64,000 nt of DNA from Natrinema versiforme (GCF_005576615.1 NZ_CP040330.1:2480001-2544000), one strand, 5' to 3'. Shown: positions 44,084-53,326, counted from the stretch's first letter. Program-made: numbers and translations. The notes: generated from the sequence alone by a model not told the origin.

Positions 44084-44824
44084 TCAGTTGCCGTTGGCCC
44101 TCCGCACACGGTCCGCGACGCCGCGAGCCGCCGTCGCCTTCACCGAGGCGACGATTGAGCGGCCGGGCTCGAGCCCCAGCGCCTCGACGCTTCGCCGCGT
44201 GACGAGCGCGACGAGTTCCGTGTCGTCCGCATTCCCGCTCTTGTCACCGCCGTCGCCTCCGAGTTCGATCCCCACCCGCGCGACCGCATCGCCGGCCTCG
44301 AGCCACGAGACGGTCCCCGGAAACCGATTTCTGACGCTCGTCCCCTCTGCTCGGGGCACGTCGCTCGGTGCGTGCAGGCTGACGGCGTCGGATCGGATCG
44401 TCACGGACGCGCTCGCGGCGTCGGACGGCACGACCGCCAGCACGTCCCCGACACCGGTCGCGACGGTCGCGAGTTCGCCATCGCGGTCGACGACCGGGCC
44501 TGAAAGCACCGTCTCGTCGACGCGGGCGACGCCCTCGTAGGCCGCGACCAGCCGATCGAACCGCGCCAGCAGGTCTCTGGCCGTCCCCGTCAGGGAACTC
44601 CCGCCGCCGTTAGCCCCGCCGCGGGTCCGCTCGACCAGCGGGCCGATCGCCGCCTCGAGTTCGACCACCCGCTGTTGCAGCCGCGGATAGGAGCGCTCGA
44701 GGGCCTCGGCCGCGCCCGACAGCGAGCCGCGCTCGTCGATCGCGCGCAACATCGCGACGTCGCTGCGGTCGACTGCGACATCGTCGATCCGCAGATAGGG
44801 GTCGAACTCCTTTTCCATGGTCAT
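44084..44824 (-). CDS. ModE-like regulator with TOBE-type C-terminal domain
   Basis: A 246-residue DNA-binding protein. The N-terminal winged helix has the LysR/ModE pattern (AMLRAIDERGSLSGAAEALE, SYPRLQQRVVELEAAIG, with the ModE-type GGANGGGSSLT). A C-terminal oxyanion-binding TOBE/MOP-like domain follows (VRNRFPGTVSWLEAGDAVAR; RSVEALGLEPGRSIVASVKA). It should sense tungstate or molybdate and control the transporter upstream. It lies 61 bp after tupC as the distal gene. The two Met codons at the start are three codons apart. Confidence 0.85.
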   Translation of the reverse strand: MTMEKEFDPYLRIDDVAVDRSDVAMLRAIDERGSLSGAAEALERSYPRLQQRVVELEAAIGPLVERTRGGANGGGSSLTGTARDLLARFDRLVAAYEGVARVDETVLSGPVVDRDGELATVATGVGDVLAVVPSDAASASVTIRSDAVSLHAPSDVPRAEGTSVRNRFPGTVSWLEAGDAVARVGIELGGDGGDKSGNADDTELVALVTRRSVEALGLEPGRSIVASVKATAARGVADRVRRANGN

Positions 44825-44885
44825 CGGTGGCTCACGCGGTGGTCCCGACCGATCGCGATGGGACCGCTCGAGTCACCCTTCGCGG

Positions 44886-45749
44886 TCAGGCTGGAAGTTC
44901 GTTTTCATCGTACAATAGATCCCCACGGACGAAGCGAGCGGTCCGCTCGTCGCGCGGGTCGTCGAAGATCCGGTCCGGCGGGCCGACCTCGACGAGTTCC
45001 CCCTCGAGCAGGAAGGCGACGCGGTCCGAGATCCGCTCGGCCTGGTGCATGTCGTGGGTCGCGAGCAAGACGCCGCGGTCGCGCTCGCGGACCTGCTCGA
45101 TCGCCCGCTCGAGGATGGCCGTATTCCGCGGATCGAGATCGGAGGTCGGCTCGTCGAGGACGAGCAACTCCGGTCGCGGCGCGAGCGCGCGGGCGAACGA
45201 CACCCGCTGGGCCTCCCCGCCTGACAGCGACCCCGCATCGCGGTCCCACTCGTCCCGGAGCCCGACGAGTTCGAGCGCCTCGAGGGTGCGGTCGTCGACC
45301 GTCGGCGAGCCCCGAATCCAGCGAGTAACGACTCGCTGTGCGAAGTCCCGGAGCCGCTGGGACCACGGCCGGCGGACCCGGCCGCCGATATCCACGTTGC
45401 GCGCCACCGTCGTCTCGAACAGGCTCGCCCGCTGGAAGACCATGCCGATCCGCCGGCGGATCTCGAGTCGCTCGTCTCGAGAGCGAGCCCACGGGTCCGT
45501 CCCGTCACAGCGGACGACGCCGTCGGTCGGTCGCTCGAACAGGGCGGCCAGCCGCAACAGCGTGGTCTTGCCGGCCCCCGAGGGACCGATGATCGTCACG
45601 ATCTCGCCGGACTCGACCTCGAGTGAAACGTCCGTTACGATTTCCGTGCCGTCGACGCCGTAGGCGACATCCTCGAGCGCGAGGTTCATGGTCGTCTCAT
45701 CGGGATCGGACGCGAGGTTCTCGTGGGCGTCGTATCTCTCGTGCATCAT
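44886..45749 (-). CDS. tupC: Tungstate/molybdate ABC transporter ATP-binding protein
   Basis: A 287-residue ABC ATPase with Walker [16 protein letters not shown], the Q-loop MVFQRASLF, signature [16 protein letters not shown] and Walker [15 protein letters not shown] 50-residue insertion between the Q-loop and the signature ([17 protein letters not shown]) is typical of haloarchaeal members. It overlaps tupB by ATGA. The start at 45749 gives a 20-residue acidic extension before [11 protein letters not shown], which is the alternative start (45689). Confidence 0.88.
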   Translation of the reverse strand: MMHERYDAHENLASDPDETTMNLALEDVAYGVDGTEIVTDVSLEVESGEIVTIIGPSGAGKTTLLRLAALFERPTDGVVRCDGTDPWARSRDERLEIRRRIGMVFQRASLFETTVARNVDIGGRVRRPWSQRLRDFAQRVVTRWIRGSPTVDDRTLEALELVGLRDEWDRDAGSLSGGEAQRVSFARALAPRPELLVLDEPTSDLDPRNTAILERAIEQVRERDRGVLLATHDMHQAERISDRVAFLLEGELVEVGPPDRIFDDPRDERTARFVRGDLLYDENELPA

Positions 45750-46417
45750 CGACCTCCGAGTCGCAAGACGACTCCGTTGACGAGTAAGACGAGGACGAGC
45801 AACACCGCGCCGAGTACCAGCGCCGTTTCGAACTCGCCCTTCCGGACCTCGAACTGGATCGCGGTGGTCAGGGTTCGGGTCTTCGAGGTGCCGTCGGCGT
45901 AGGCGATGTTACCGCCCACGATGAGGACGGAGCCGACCTCGCTGATCGCTCGACCGAATCCGGCGAGAACGCCTGTGATGACGCCGTATCGGGCCTCTTT
46001 GAGCGTAATCAGGGCGACATCGGCTCGCGTGCCACCGACCCCGTAGGCGGCCCCCTGCACGGCGTCGTCGACGCTTTCGATCGCTGAGAGCGCGACGCCG
46101 GTGATCACGGGCGCGGCGAGGACGAGTTGGGAGATGATCATCGCCTCGGGCGTGTAGATGAGGTTCAGGGACCCCAGCGGCCCCTGATTCGAGAGGACGT
46201 ACCAGACGAGGAGTCCGACGACGACGCTCGGAAACCCCATCCCGGTGTTGATGACGGCGGTGACGAACCGCTTCCCCCTGAAGTCCGAAAAGCCGACGGC
46301 GAAGGCGATCGGCAGGCTCAGGGCGGTACTCAGTAGGACCGCGATCAGACTGACCGTCAGCGAGATCCGGATGATGCTCCGGAGATACGTCGGATCGGAG
46401 AACGCTTCGAATGCCAT
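45746..46417 (-). CDS. tupB: Tungstate ABC transporter permease
   Basis: A 223-residue BPD_transp_1 permease with five to six helices and the EAA-type loop [40 protein letters not shown] is characteristic of TupB/WtpB permeases. It lies 27 bp after tupA and overlaps tupC. The membrane channel role is clear; tungstate over molybdate is inferred from the TupA-type binding protein. Confidence 0.9.
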   Translation of the reverse strand: MAFEAFSDPTYLRSIIRISLTVSLIAVLLSTALSLPIAFAVGFSDFRGKRFVTAVINTGMGFPSVVVGLLVWYVLSNQGPLGSLNLIYTPEAMIISQLVLAAPVITGVALSAIESVDDAVQGAAYGVGGTRADVALITLKEARYGVITGVLAGFGRAISEVGSVLIVGGNIAYADGTSKTRTLTTAIQFEVRKGEFETALVLGAVLLVLVLLVNGVVLRLGGR

Positions 46418-46444
46418 TAGTGGTGTGGGGAGAGCCGACCGCGA

Positions 46445-47365
46445 TCAGTCGTCCGAGGAGTCAGGTTGCCACCCTTCGGGGACGTACTGCTGGAAGTTCG
46501 GGTCCTCCGACAGCGCCTCGGGATAGAACAGTTGTTCGCCGTTCGCGGTGAACTCCTCGATGATCTGCTGGCCCTCGGGGCTCGTGAAAAACCCGATGTA
46601 CGACATCGCGAGGTCGTAGTTGACGTTCGGATGAATCTCGGGGTTGACCGCCATGATCCCGTACGGGTTCGCGAGTAGCTCCGGGCCGCCCTCGATCGGG
46701 CCTTGCACCAGGATCTCGAGGTCGAGGTCGTCCCGCGAGAGGTAGGTGCCCCGATCGGCGAGCGTGTAGGCCCCCGACTCGTTCGCGTTGGTCAACGTCT
46801 CGCCCATCCCCTGCCCGAGTTCCTGGTACCACTCGCCGCCGGGTTCGACGCCGGCCTCGTCCCAGATCACGAGTTCCTTCGTGTGCGTTCCGGACTCGTC
46901 CCCGCGGGAGACGAACGTCGCCTCGGCGCTCGCGATCGCGTCGAAGGCGGCCGCCGCGCCCTCGGCGTCGCCGATGCCGGCCGGATCGTCGCTCGGGCCG
47001 ACGACGACGAAATCGTTGAACATCAGATCGCGCCGGTTGACGCCGTACCCCTCCTGCATGAACTCGTCTTCGCGCGAGCGGGCGTGGACCAGAATCACGT
47101 CCGCGTTCCCGTCTCGAGCGGAACGGATCGAGGCACCCGTTCCCTCCGCGTTGGCCGCGACTCGCACGCCGTATCGCTCCCTGAAGGCTTCGTTAATTTC
47201 GGTGAGCAGTCCCGTCGCTTCCGTACTCGTCGTCGTCGCGAGTGCGAGTTCCTCGTCCGCGATCGAGCCTTCCCCATCGTCATCCCCCGATCCGATGCAG
47301 CCCGCAACGGCCGTCGCAATCCCCGCCGCGCTCGCCCCGAGGACCTCCCGGCGTCGATATTCCAT
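46445..47365 (-). CDS. tupA: Tungstate-binding lipoprotein
   Basis: A 306-residue exported binding protein with a Tat-type signal (YRRREVLG) and a lipobox Cys23. The mature part has the TupA hallmarks [50 protein letters not shown] and the oxyanion loop [16 protein letters not shown] 47365 is chosen because the signal starts there and a TATA-like box lies about 31 nt upstream. It is the first gene of tupABC-modE. Tungstate would serve tungsten aldehyde oxidoreductases elsewhere in the genome. Confidence 0.92.
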   Translation of the reverse strand: MEYRRREVLGASAAGIATAVAGCIGSGDDDGEGSIADEELALATTTSTEATGLLTEINEAFRERYGVRVAANAEGTGASIRSARDGNADVILVHARSREDEFMQEGYGVNRRDLMFNDFVVVGPSDDPAGIGDAEGAAAAFDAIASAEATFVSRGDESGTHTKELVIWDEAGVEPGGEWYQELGQGMGETLTNANESGAYTLADRGTYLSRDDLDLEILVQGPIEGGPELLANPYGIMAVNPEIHPNVNYDLAMSYIGFFTSPEGQQIIEEFTANGEQLFYPEALSEDPNFQQYVPEGWQPDSSDD

Positions 47366-47391
47366 ATTGGGAACAACGATGGAAGACACTC

Positions 47392-47400
47392 CTATAAACG
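47392..47400 (-). promoter_or_regulatory. TATA box of the tup operon
   Basis: The minus-strand run GTTTATAGG is centred about 31 nt before the tupA ATG, the leaderless spacing. Confidence 0.5.
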
Positions 47401-47517
47401 TACCGCTCCGAATAGTCGCCAGCGGTTACGACTCCCGATCGAGGCGGCGCTACCGGCGAAATAGTAACGGTTTCCGGTTACGAAACGGCGACCGGAACGG
47501 CGTCGACCGTCGACGAA

Positions 47518-47982
47518 TCACTCGGACTGTGCGACCGCCGCGACGACGTTCTGGACGTACCGCATGCTCGTCGCGATCGACATGATCCCGTCCATTAGCG
47601 CCTGCTGGGATGCGCCGTCCGGATAGATGCGGTACTCGACCTGCACCGTCTCCGCTTCGCGCAACTGACAGGAGATCCCCTCCTCGTCGAGAAACGTGTA
47701 GAACCCCGGCGTCGCCGCCAGCATCGGTCCGACGTACCGGAGCAACTCGGCGCGTTGCTGATCGTCGCGGAGCAGATTTCTGGTTTCCTCGGTGTCGAAC
47801 CCGCTGCGGCCGACGATTCGAACCGGGCCGAACTCGCCCTCCTTGATCACGTGGACCGGCAGGTGCGAGAGTTCGACCTGAAAATTGAACGCGGTGTCCT
47901 CGTCGGTGTGCTCGGTCACGTCGCGGATCGCCGTGTCGTCGAGCCAGTGGCGGACCTGCGTCTCGCTGATATGGGTTGTCAT
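47518..47982 (-). CDS. Small cytoplasmic protein, possibly DUF2299-like
   Basis: A 154-residue alpha/beta protein of unknown function. It begins THISETQVRHWLDDTAIRDV and has a beta-rich middle (FNFQVELSHLPVHVIKEGEF) and a long C-terminal helix (ALMDGIMSIATSMRYVQNVV). It recalls the archaeal DUF2299 family and the type III secretion chaperone-like fold, from memory only. It is a single gene between the tup operon and the acidic four-gene operon; a TATA-like CCTTATTC lies about 25 nt upstream. Confidence 0.6.
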   Translation of the reverse strand: MTTHISETQVRHWLDDTAIRDVTEHTDEDTAFNFQVELSHLPVHVIKEGEFGPVRIVGRSGFDTEETRNLLRDDQQRAELLRYVGPMLAATPGFYTFLDEEGISCQLREAETVQVEYRIYPDGASQQALMDGIMSIATSMRYVQNVVAAVAQSE

Positions 47983-48149
47983 ACCCGGTCGTCGACGGCG
48001 AGGCGAATAAGGTTTCAGCGGGAGTACGCATGGCTTCGCCCGGCTTCGTCTCGCTCCGTCTCGAGCGGGCTTACCCGGTCCCGACTAGTCGCACCGGTCT
48101 CGAGCGAGTTCGAACCCCAACTGGCACCGACCGAACCCGATCCTGGCAC

Positions 48150-49058
48150 CTACCCGTGCTTGTCCGGCATCGTCGAGTGCCGTGCGGTCCCGCGCATGTC
48201 CGCCCGCTTCGACGGCGGCGGTGCCATCGTCGAGTGGCGACTCGGGCCGCCCGACGCCGAGCCCCGGTTTCCGTCGCTTCCGAGTCCGGATCCGAGGAGG
48301 CCCTCGTCGTCCTCCGCGTCCGTATCGTCCGTCTCCGCTTCCTCGGCCGCGGCTTCGTCCCCGTCCTCGGCATCGGTGGCCGGTTCGTCGGTATCGTCCC
48401 CATCCCCAGCGGATTCGCCGCTGGCGGCCCCCGCACTCGCCGACTCGAGTCGCTCTTTCAGTTCGGAGATTTCGTCGCCGAAGTCGGCGAACGAATCGCT
48501 CATCGCCGATCGGAGACGGTCCCCGATGTCACCGGTGGTCTCCGACTCGTCCGGGTCCTCACTCTCGGCCGTGTCCGCTTCGTCGCTCGTCGATTCGTCC
48601 GCTCCGTCCTCGCTACTCGCCGGTTCGGCGTCCGGTTCGTCGCTGCCGCTGTCGCTCTCCTCGCCGGCACCGCCGGCCTCGGCCCGCTCGCCGATCGTCT
48701 CCCGGAGGTCGCCGACGGCCGCCTCGAGCCCCCCATCGTCCGCTCGATCGGCGAGTTTCGAGAGGTGGAGCAACCGCTGGAGGTCCTCGAGGTTCTCCTG
48801 TTCGCCGCGGGCGATCGCCTCCGGAATCGAGCCCGGTTCGCTCCCGTCCTCGAGGGTGTCCAGCCCGACCGCCGCGAGCAACTCGTCGGGGTCTGCCGAT
48901 TCGAGCAGATCGCTCGCGTCCGCGGCGGCCTCGAGTAGGTCCGTCTCGGCCGACTCGTCGTCGCCGTCCGCATCGCCCCCGGAAACGATCGACCCACTGG
49001 ATGTGTCGGCCCGGTTCAGTACCTCGTGCACCCGATCGTGTAGTTGCGATTCGCTCAT
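48150..49058 (-). CDS. Acidic protein with basic RHSTM-repeat tail (last gene of acidic operon)
   Basis: A 302-residue protein, extremely rich in Asp/Glu/Ser/Ala. Two helical segments stand out: LEDLQRLLHLSKLADRADDG to ETIGERAEAG (about 92-130) and MSDSFADFGDEISELKERLE (about 187-210). The last 33 residues switch to a basic, proline-rich tail with RHSTM twice (SRHSTMAPPPSKRADMRGTA then RHSTMPDKHG). No known domain is recognised. It is 74 bp after the previous gene in the same direction. The tail may be a recognition or targeting tag. This entry is structural description only. Confidence 0.7.
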   Translation of the reverse strand: MSESQLHDRVHEVLNRADTSSGSIVSGGDADGDDESAETDLLEAAADASDLLESADPDELLAAVGLDTLEDGSEPGSIPEAIARGEQENLEDLQRLLHLSKLADRADDGGLEAAVGDLRETIGERAEAGGAGEESDSGSDEPDAEPASSEDGADESTSDEADTAESEDPDESETTGDIGDRLRSAMSDSFADFGDEISELKERLESASAGAASGESAGDGDDTDEPATDAEDGDEAAAEEAETDDTDAEDDEGLLGSGLGSDGNRGSASGGPSRHSTMAPPPSKRADMRGTARHSTMPDKHG

Positions 49059-49132
49059 TGGTCTCTCCGAGATTACCGCGTGGTGTCCGCCTCTTTCCCC
49101 TCTCCGAACGGGGTTCGATGCGTGTTAGTCGA

Positions 49133-49990
49133 CTACTCGGCTTCCGCCTCCGCTTCGGACTCCGACTCTTCGTCCGAATCCGACCCCTCGCCCGTCACCG
49201 TTTCGATGATCTCGTCGGTCATCTCCTCCCGGCTCAAATTCGCCTTCACGCCAACGTCCTTCGCGACCGACTGCAGATCGCTGTAGGACATCACCCCGAG
49301 GAAGTCCTCGAGGGTGTCCTTCCTGAGGTCCTCGAGGTCCTCCACGGACGGCTCGGACTCGTCCTCACCCTCATCGGCCGTATCGGCGTCCTCGTCAGCG
49401 TCTTCGGACGCTTCGGTATCCGGTTCGTCGCTTTCGTCGCTTTCATCATCCGCCTCGTCGGCGACCTGCTCGTCACCGCCGTCCTCCTCTTCCGCTTCGT
49501 CCACCGATTCCTCGTCTTCATCCTCGGACTCCGCCGGCTCCTCGTCTTCGTCCGTCGGTTCCGAGTCCGCTTCGTCCGCCGATTCGTCCTCGGCCTCGTC
49601 GCTCTCGCCGCCGCCGATCCCCTCGAGGAGTCCGTCGACGCTGCTCCCCTCGGTGACGCCCTTGGCCATCGACTCGAGGGACTCGCGGCCCTCCATCTCC
49701 GAGACCGAGTCACGGATGGCGTTCCGAATCGCCGTCGGGAGTTCCGACTGCAGGTCGCCGAGGTCCTTCCCTTCCTCGACGCCCTCGTCGATCGTCTCGT
49801 GGATCTCGCGGCCGATCGCGGTCCCCAGTTCGCGGCCGAGTTGCTCGCCGAACTGGCGGCCGACCGCGGCTCCGATTTCGCTCCCGTCGATGCTGTCCTC
49901 GATGCTGCCGTCGCCGAGCATATCGGCCACGTCGACCTGATTGCTGACCTCTTCGGCGACCATGCTCTTCAGCCCCGATCCGTCACTCAC
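49133..49990 (-). CDS. Glycine-zipper acidic protein with C-terminal Rho-N/SAP-like motif
   Basis: A 285-residue protein. Residues about 40-60 form a perfect GxxxG zipper with six Gly at four-residue spacing (GAAVGRQFGEQLGRELGTAI). A helical region (about 75-115) follows, then about 100 residues of Asp/Glu/Ser low complexity, then a small helical domain (EDLRKDTLEDFLGVMSYSDL, KANLSREEMTDEIIETV) like Rho-N or SAP folds, then an acidic tail. The GTG at 49990 is chosen because GAGGTGAT lies just upstream; another GTG at 49999 is inside that run. It is 56 bp after the previous gene. The function is unknown. Confidence 0.72.
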   Translation of the reverse strand: MSDGSGLKSMVAEEVSNQVDVADMLGDGSIEDSIDGSEIGAAVGRQFGEQLGRELGTAIGREIHETIDEGVEEGKDLGDLQSELPTAIRNAIRDSVSEMEGRESLESMAKGVTEGSSVDGLLEGIGGGESDEAEDESADEADSEPTDEDEEPAESEDEDEESVDEAEEEDGGDEQVADEADDESDESDEPDTEASEDADEDADTADEGEDESEPSVEDLEDLRKDTLEDFLGVMSYSDLQSVAKDVGVKANLSREEMTDEIIETVTGEGSDSDEESESEAEAEAE

Positions 49991-50046
49991 GGCGATCACC
50001 TCGCGTGTGATCCGATTCGGTGGTGTCGCGATTCCGTGTCATGGGC

Positions 50047-50574
50047 TTACTCCTCCTCGGCTTCCGCTTCCATCTCTTCGTCGTCTTCCGTCTCCTCGGT
50101 GGCGTCGTCCTGATCGGACGCCTCTTCCTCGCCCGATTCGGCGTCGCTCTCGCCTTCAGCCTCGGCTTCCGCGTCGCCTTCCTCCTCGGCTTCGCCGTCT
50201 TCGGATTCATCGGGTTCGGCGCTTTCCTCGTCCGCCGATTCCTCGTCCTCGTCTTCGTCCTCGGACTCCTCCGATTCCTCCTCTGCCGTCTCTTCGTCTT
50301 CGGCATCCTCCTCGGATTCGTCGTCCTCGCTCTCCGACTCGGCCTCGTCGCTGCTGAGCAGTTCCTCAACGACCATATCGCCGATCGTCCGGCCGAGGGA
50401 CTCGCCGACCTTCCGGCCGACGAGCGCACCGATCTGGCCGCCCAGCGCCGCGCCGAGGGGCATGTCCCCGTCGATCTCCTCTTCCCACTGGGTCCCTTCG
50501 ACCAGTTGATCGACATCGATGTTTTCCGTGATCTTCTCCGTGTCAATCCGCTGTGTGAGTGATTCGTCGCTCAT
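50047..50574 (-). CDS. Glycine-zipper protein with fully acidic tail
   Basis: A 175-residue protein in two parts. The N-terminal 75 residues hold a perfect glycine zipper with seven Gly spaced by four (Gly41, 45, 49, 53, 57, 61, 65; GAALGGQIGALVGRKVGESL and on), with charged residues on the other face. The remaining 100 residues are almost only Glu, Asp, Ser and Ala. The ATG overlaps the stop of the upstream gene (ATGA). The zipper resembles that of the next gene, which suggests the two pack together. Confidence 0.72.
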   Translation of the reverse strand: MSDESLTQRIDTEKITENIDVDQLVEGTQWEEEIDGDMPLGAALGGQIGALVGRKVGESLGRTIGDMVVEELLSSDEAESESEDDESEEDAEDEETAEEESEESEDEDEDEESADEESAEPDESEDGEAEEEGDAEAEAEGESDAESGEEEASDQDDATEETEDDEEMEAEAEEE

Positions 50575-51914
50575 GATGATGCCTCTGCCTGTGACGTCGC
50601 ATCGGGGCCGCCGCCGGACGCTTCCTCGTCGCTCTCGGGCTCGAGTTGCTCGATCAACTGTTCGATCACTTCGCTGACGACCGTCGCCACGAGTTCCTCG
50701 ACGGGGAACCCGGGGACGAGGCCGGCGAGTTTCTCCTTCAGCCAGCCGGCCGCTCTGGAGAGGGGACCGGGGGTCTCCGCTCCAGTCTCCTCCTCGTCTG
50801 CTGCCTCTTCGGGTTCCGCGGCTTCCTCATCTTCCGCTGCGGATTCTTCATCGGCTCCCTCCTCGGCCTCGGCTGGCTCTCCACCGAAGAGCCCGCGGAG
50901 CCACTCCACGGGCTTGGCGAGGATCGATTTCAGCCACCCGGCGGCCGACGAGAGCGGTCCAGTGGACTCACCGTCTTCGCCCTCTCCCTCAGCCGCTTCG
51001 TCCGCGTCACCCTCTGCTTCGTCACCGCCGATACCGAGCAGACTGGTGAGCCACTCCTTTGGCTTGCTGAGCAGTCCGGTGAGGAACTCCTTCGGTCGCT
51101 CGAGCAGCCCGCTGAGGGCCTCTTTGGCCTTTCCTGGGAGCTGCTTGAGCAGTTCTACCGGCTTACTCAGGAGCGACTTTACCTTGTCCAGCATGGCACC
51201 GGGACCGTCCAGCAGTCCCGTCACCGCCGACAGCAGATTTCCGAGCAGATTGTTCCCGCCCGGTCGCGCCGAGACGTCGAGTTGGACCGGATTCAGGTTC
51301 ACCTCGAGGCCGAGCACGTCGAGAAAGAGGCCGTCGAGGTCGAGGTGGAGGACGCCGGACGCGTCGTCGCCCTCGTAGACGTCTTCGGCGTCCTCGGCGT
51401 GGCCGTCCTCGCGGTCGTCGTCGACGAGGTCCCCGGTGTCCTCGCGTTCGTCCTCGTCTTCGCCGGCTTCCTCGTCTTCGTCGACCTCCTCTTCAATCCC
51501 TTCTTCGTCGGTCTCCTCTTCGTCAGCCTCCTCTTCGTCAGCCTCCTCTTTGGGGGATTCTTCTTCGACTTCCTCCTCAGCCTCTTCCTCGACCTCTTGG
51601 GACCCTTCCTCAGCTTCTTCTTCAGTCTCCGCTTCGGACTCTTGATCCGCTTCCTCAGCTTCCGTTTCGGCTTCTTCCTCGACCTCTTGGGACTCTTCTT
51701 CAGATTCCGATTCAGCCGCTTCGTCACCCTCGGGCGTGTCTTCGGCTTCGGCGTCCTCGTCGGCCTCTTCCATCTCCGCTTGCCCGCCGTCAGTCATCAC
51801 CCGGGGCGGCGGTCCCGCCTCCCGGTCTTCCTCATCGGGACGGCTCGAGGAGCGCTCGACCCTCGCGGGATCCGAACGGTCCTCGCGGCCGTCATGTGCG
51901 AAATCCTTGGTCAT
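50571..51914 (-). CDS. Acidic protein with LGNLL domain and repeated amphipathic KPxEWL helices
   Basis: A 447-residue protein, first gene of the acidic operon. Residues about 45-180 are nearly pure Glu/Asp/Ala/Ser. Residues about 190-237 form a compact hydrophobic domain (LDGLFLDVLGLEVNLNPVQL, then GGNNLLGNLLSAVTGLLDG). I recall similar domains in hypothetical actinobacterial proteins. Then come four amphipathic repeats (LLSKPVELLKQL, LLERPKEFLTGL, LLSKPKEWLTSL, ILAKPVEWLRGL) and two GPLS.AAGWLK segments, separated by acidic linkers. ATG 51914 is used; ATG 51797 is an alternative that removes a charged, proline-containing leader. There is no signal peptide. The function is unknown. Confidence 0.72.
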   Translation of the reverse strand: MTKDFAHDGREDRSDPARVERSSSRPDEEDREAGPPPRVMTDGGQAEMEEADEDAEAEDTPEGDEAAESESEEESQEVEEEAETEAEEADQESEAETEEEAEEGSQEVEEEAEEEVEEESPKEEADEEEADEEETDEEGIEEEVDEDEEAGEDEDEREDTGDLVDDDREDGHAEDAEDVYEGDDASGVLHLDLDGLFLDVLGLEVNLNPVQLDVSARPGGNNLLGNLLSAVTGLLDGPGAMLDKVKSLLSKPVELLKQLPGKAKEALSGLLERPKEFLTGLLSKPKEWLTSLLGIGGDEAEGDADEAAEGEGEDGESTGPLSSAAGWLKSILAKPVEWLRGLFGGEPAEAEEGADEESAAEDEEAAEPEEAADEEETGAETPGPLSRAAGWLKEKLAGLVPGFPVEELVATVVSEVIEQLIEQLEPESDEEASGGGPDATSQAEASS

Positions 51915-51986
51915 TATACGGACGAAGAGACGGCAGTGAGCGTTGTGGTGGTTGGCCTTGCGTATGCGACTCTCCGACAGGTACGG

Positions 51987-51997
51987 AACAAAAAAGT
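51987..51997 (-). terminator. T-tract terminator after the cobalamin-linked operon
   Basis: The minus strand reads GACTTTTTTGTT about 37-45 nt beyond the stop of the PQQ-propeller gene, a plausible archaeal terminator. It could instead serve as a weak TATA-like element for the acidic operon. Confidence 0.4.
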
Positions 51998-52031
51998 CGT
52001 CGCGGAAAATCGGTCGAACCGGCGACCGTCG

Positions 52032-53324
52032 CTACTCGAGCGAGCCGACCCGGAGCGCGTACTCGCCGCGGGTCTCGCCCTCGTCGTGGTACTCGACGGG
52101 TTCCTCGACGGCCGCGACAGTCTCGTTCTCGACGGCGGCCGCGGTCGCGATGCCGTCGACGCGCTCGCAGCCGCCGTCGCCGGACTCGAGGTCGAACCAG
52201 CGGACGGCGTGCGTATCGGGATCACGGACGCGGAAGTTCTGGGCGCAGGGCGCGACCAACCGCCCGCGGTCTGCGGCGAGACCGTGGACGAAGCCCCGAA
52301 CCGCGTCGTCCCACAGGAGGTCGCCGTCGGCGTCGAACGCGGCCACTCGGTGTTCGTTCGGATGGCGGGAGTCGGTCTCCCGGCTCTCGACCGCGTAGGT
52401 GTTGCCGGTCACGAACGCCACGCGGCCGTCGCTCGCGTACGCGTGGTTCGGATAGGCGTACAGCCGCTCGCCGTCGATCTCGGTCTCCGTCGCGAGGTCG
52501 ACGCGCCAGCGCTCGGCACCGCGGGGACCGAGCAGGTAGCCCCGCTTGTCGCCGTGGCTCGAGACCGCGATCGAATCGCCGTCGAACGAGACGTCGCCGA
52601 CGCGGCGGTCGCCCTCCGTGCCGGGGTCCCACGTCCACTCGAGGTCGCCCGATTCGGTTGCGAGGACGACCAGACCGGTGTCGTGGTCGCCCATACAGCG
52701 GTTGTAGCCGACCGCCAGTCGCTCGCCCGCAGTGTCGAGATCGAGCGCGATCGGCGAGGCGTCGGTCTCGTACGTCCAGCGGATCGAGCCGTCGGCGTCG
52801 AACGCGTAGACGGTGCTGTGCCACTGCCGCCGTTCGCCGTCGCGTTCGTAGCGCCGGGCAGCGGCGTAGAGTCGCTCGTTGCCGTCGGCGTCGATCCCCG
52901 TCTCACAGGCGACGACGTAGGGCAGGTAGAAGACGGTGTCTTTGACCGCCTCGCCGAGGTCGTCGACGGTGTCGTACCGCCAGCGCCGCGCTCCCGTCTC
53001 GGCGTCGTAGGCCGCGATCGTCCCGCTCTCGCCGCGGCCGGCGACGACGATCGTCTCATCGTGCTGGGCTCCATCGTCCGCGAGCGATGCGATTCCAACT
53101 GCATGGTCCGGATGATCGACCGTCCACCGGGCCTCGAGCGAGTCGGTTTCGCGGGCGGTGACGGTCCCGTCCCACTCGCCGGTGACGACGAGGTCGCCGG
53201 ATTCGGCGAACCCGACCGCGGATCGGGTCCACATGTGGCGGCTGCGGGCCGTTTCGATCTCGCCGAGCGGGACCGAGCGGAACTGGCGGGGCCGGTCGCG
53301 TTCGATATCGGCAGTGTCGGCCAT
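52032..53324 (-). CDS. PQQ-like beta-propeller protein of the cobalamin cluster
   Basis: A 430-residue soluble propeller with repeating blades of the type TVTARETDSLEARWTVDHPD, AAYDAETGARRWRYDTVDD-like strands, VYAFDADGSIRWTYETDASP and VAAFDADGDLLWDDAVRGFV. There is no signal peptide, so it is cytoplasmic, unlike BamB. It follows DUF3209 with two bases between the stop codon and the preferred ATG (53324); a GTG at 53330 is the alternative. The role in cobalamin supply is unknown; a scaffold or cofactor sensor is possible. Confidence 0.82.
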   Translation of the reverse strand: MADTADIERDRPRQFRSVPLGEIETARSRHMWTRSAVGFAESGDLVVTGEWDGTVTARETDSLEARWTVDHPDHAVGIASLADDGAQHDETIVVAGRGESGTIAAYDAETGARRWRYDTVDDLGEAVKDTVFYLPYVVACETGIDADGNERLYAAARRYERDGERRQWHSTVYAFDADGSIRWTYETDASPIALDLDTAGERLAVGYNRCMGDHDTGLVVLATESGDLEWTWDPGTEGDRRVGDVSFDGDSIAVSSHGDKRGYLLGPRGAERWRVDLATETEIDGERLYAYPNHAYASDGRVAFVTGNTYAVESRETDSRHPNEHRVAAFDADGDLLWDDAVRGFVHGLAADRGRLVAPCAQNFRVRDPDTHAVRWFDLESGDGGCERVDGIATAAAVENETVAAVEEPVEYHDEGETRGEYALRVGSLE

Positions 53325-53326
53325 CG

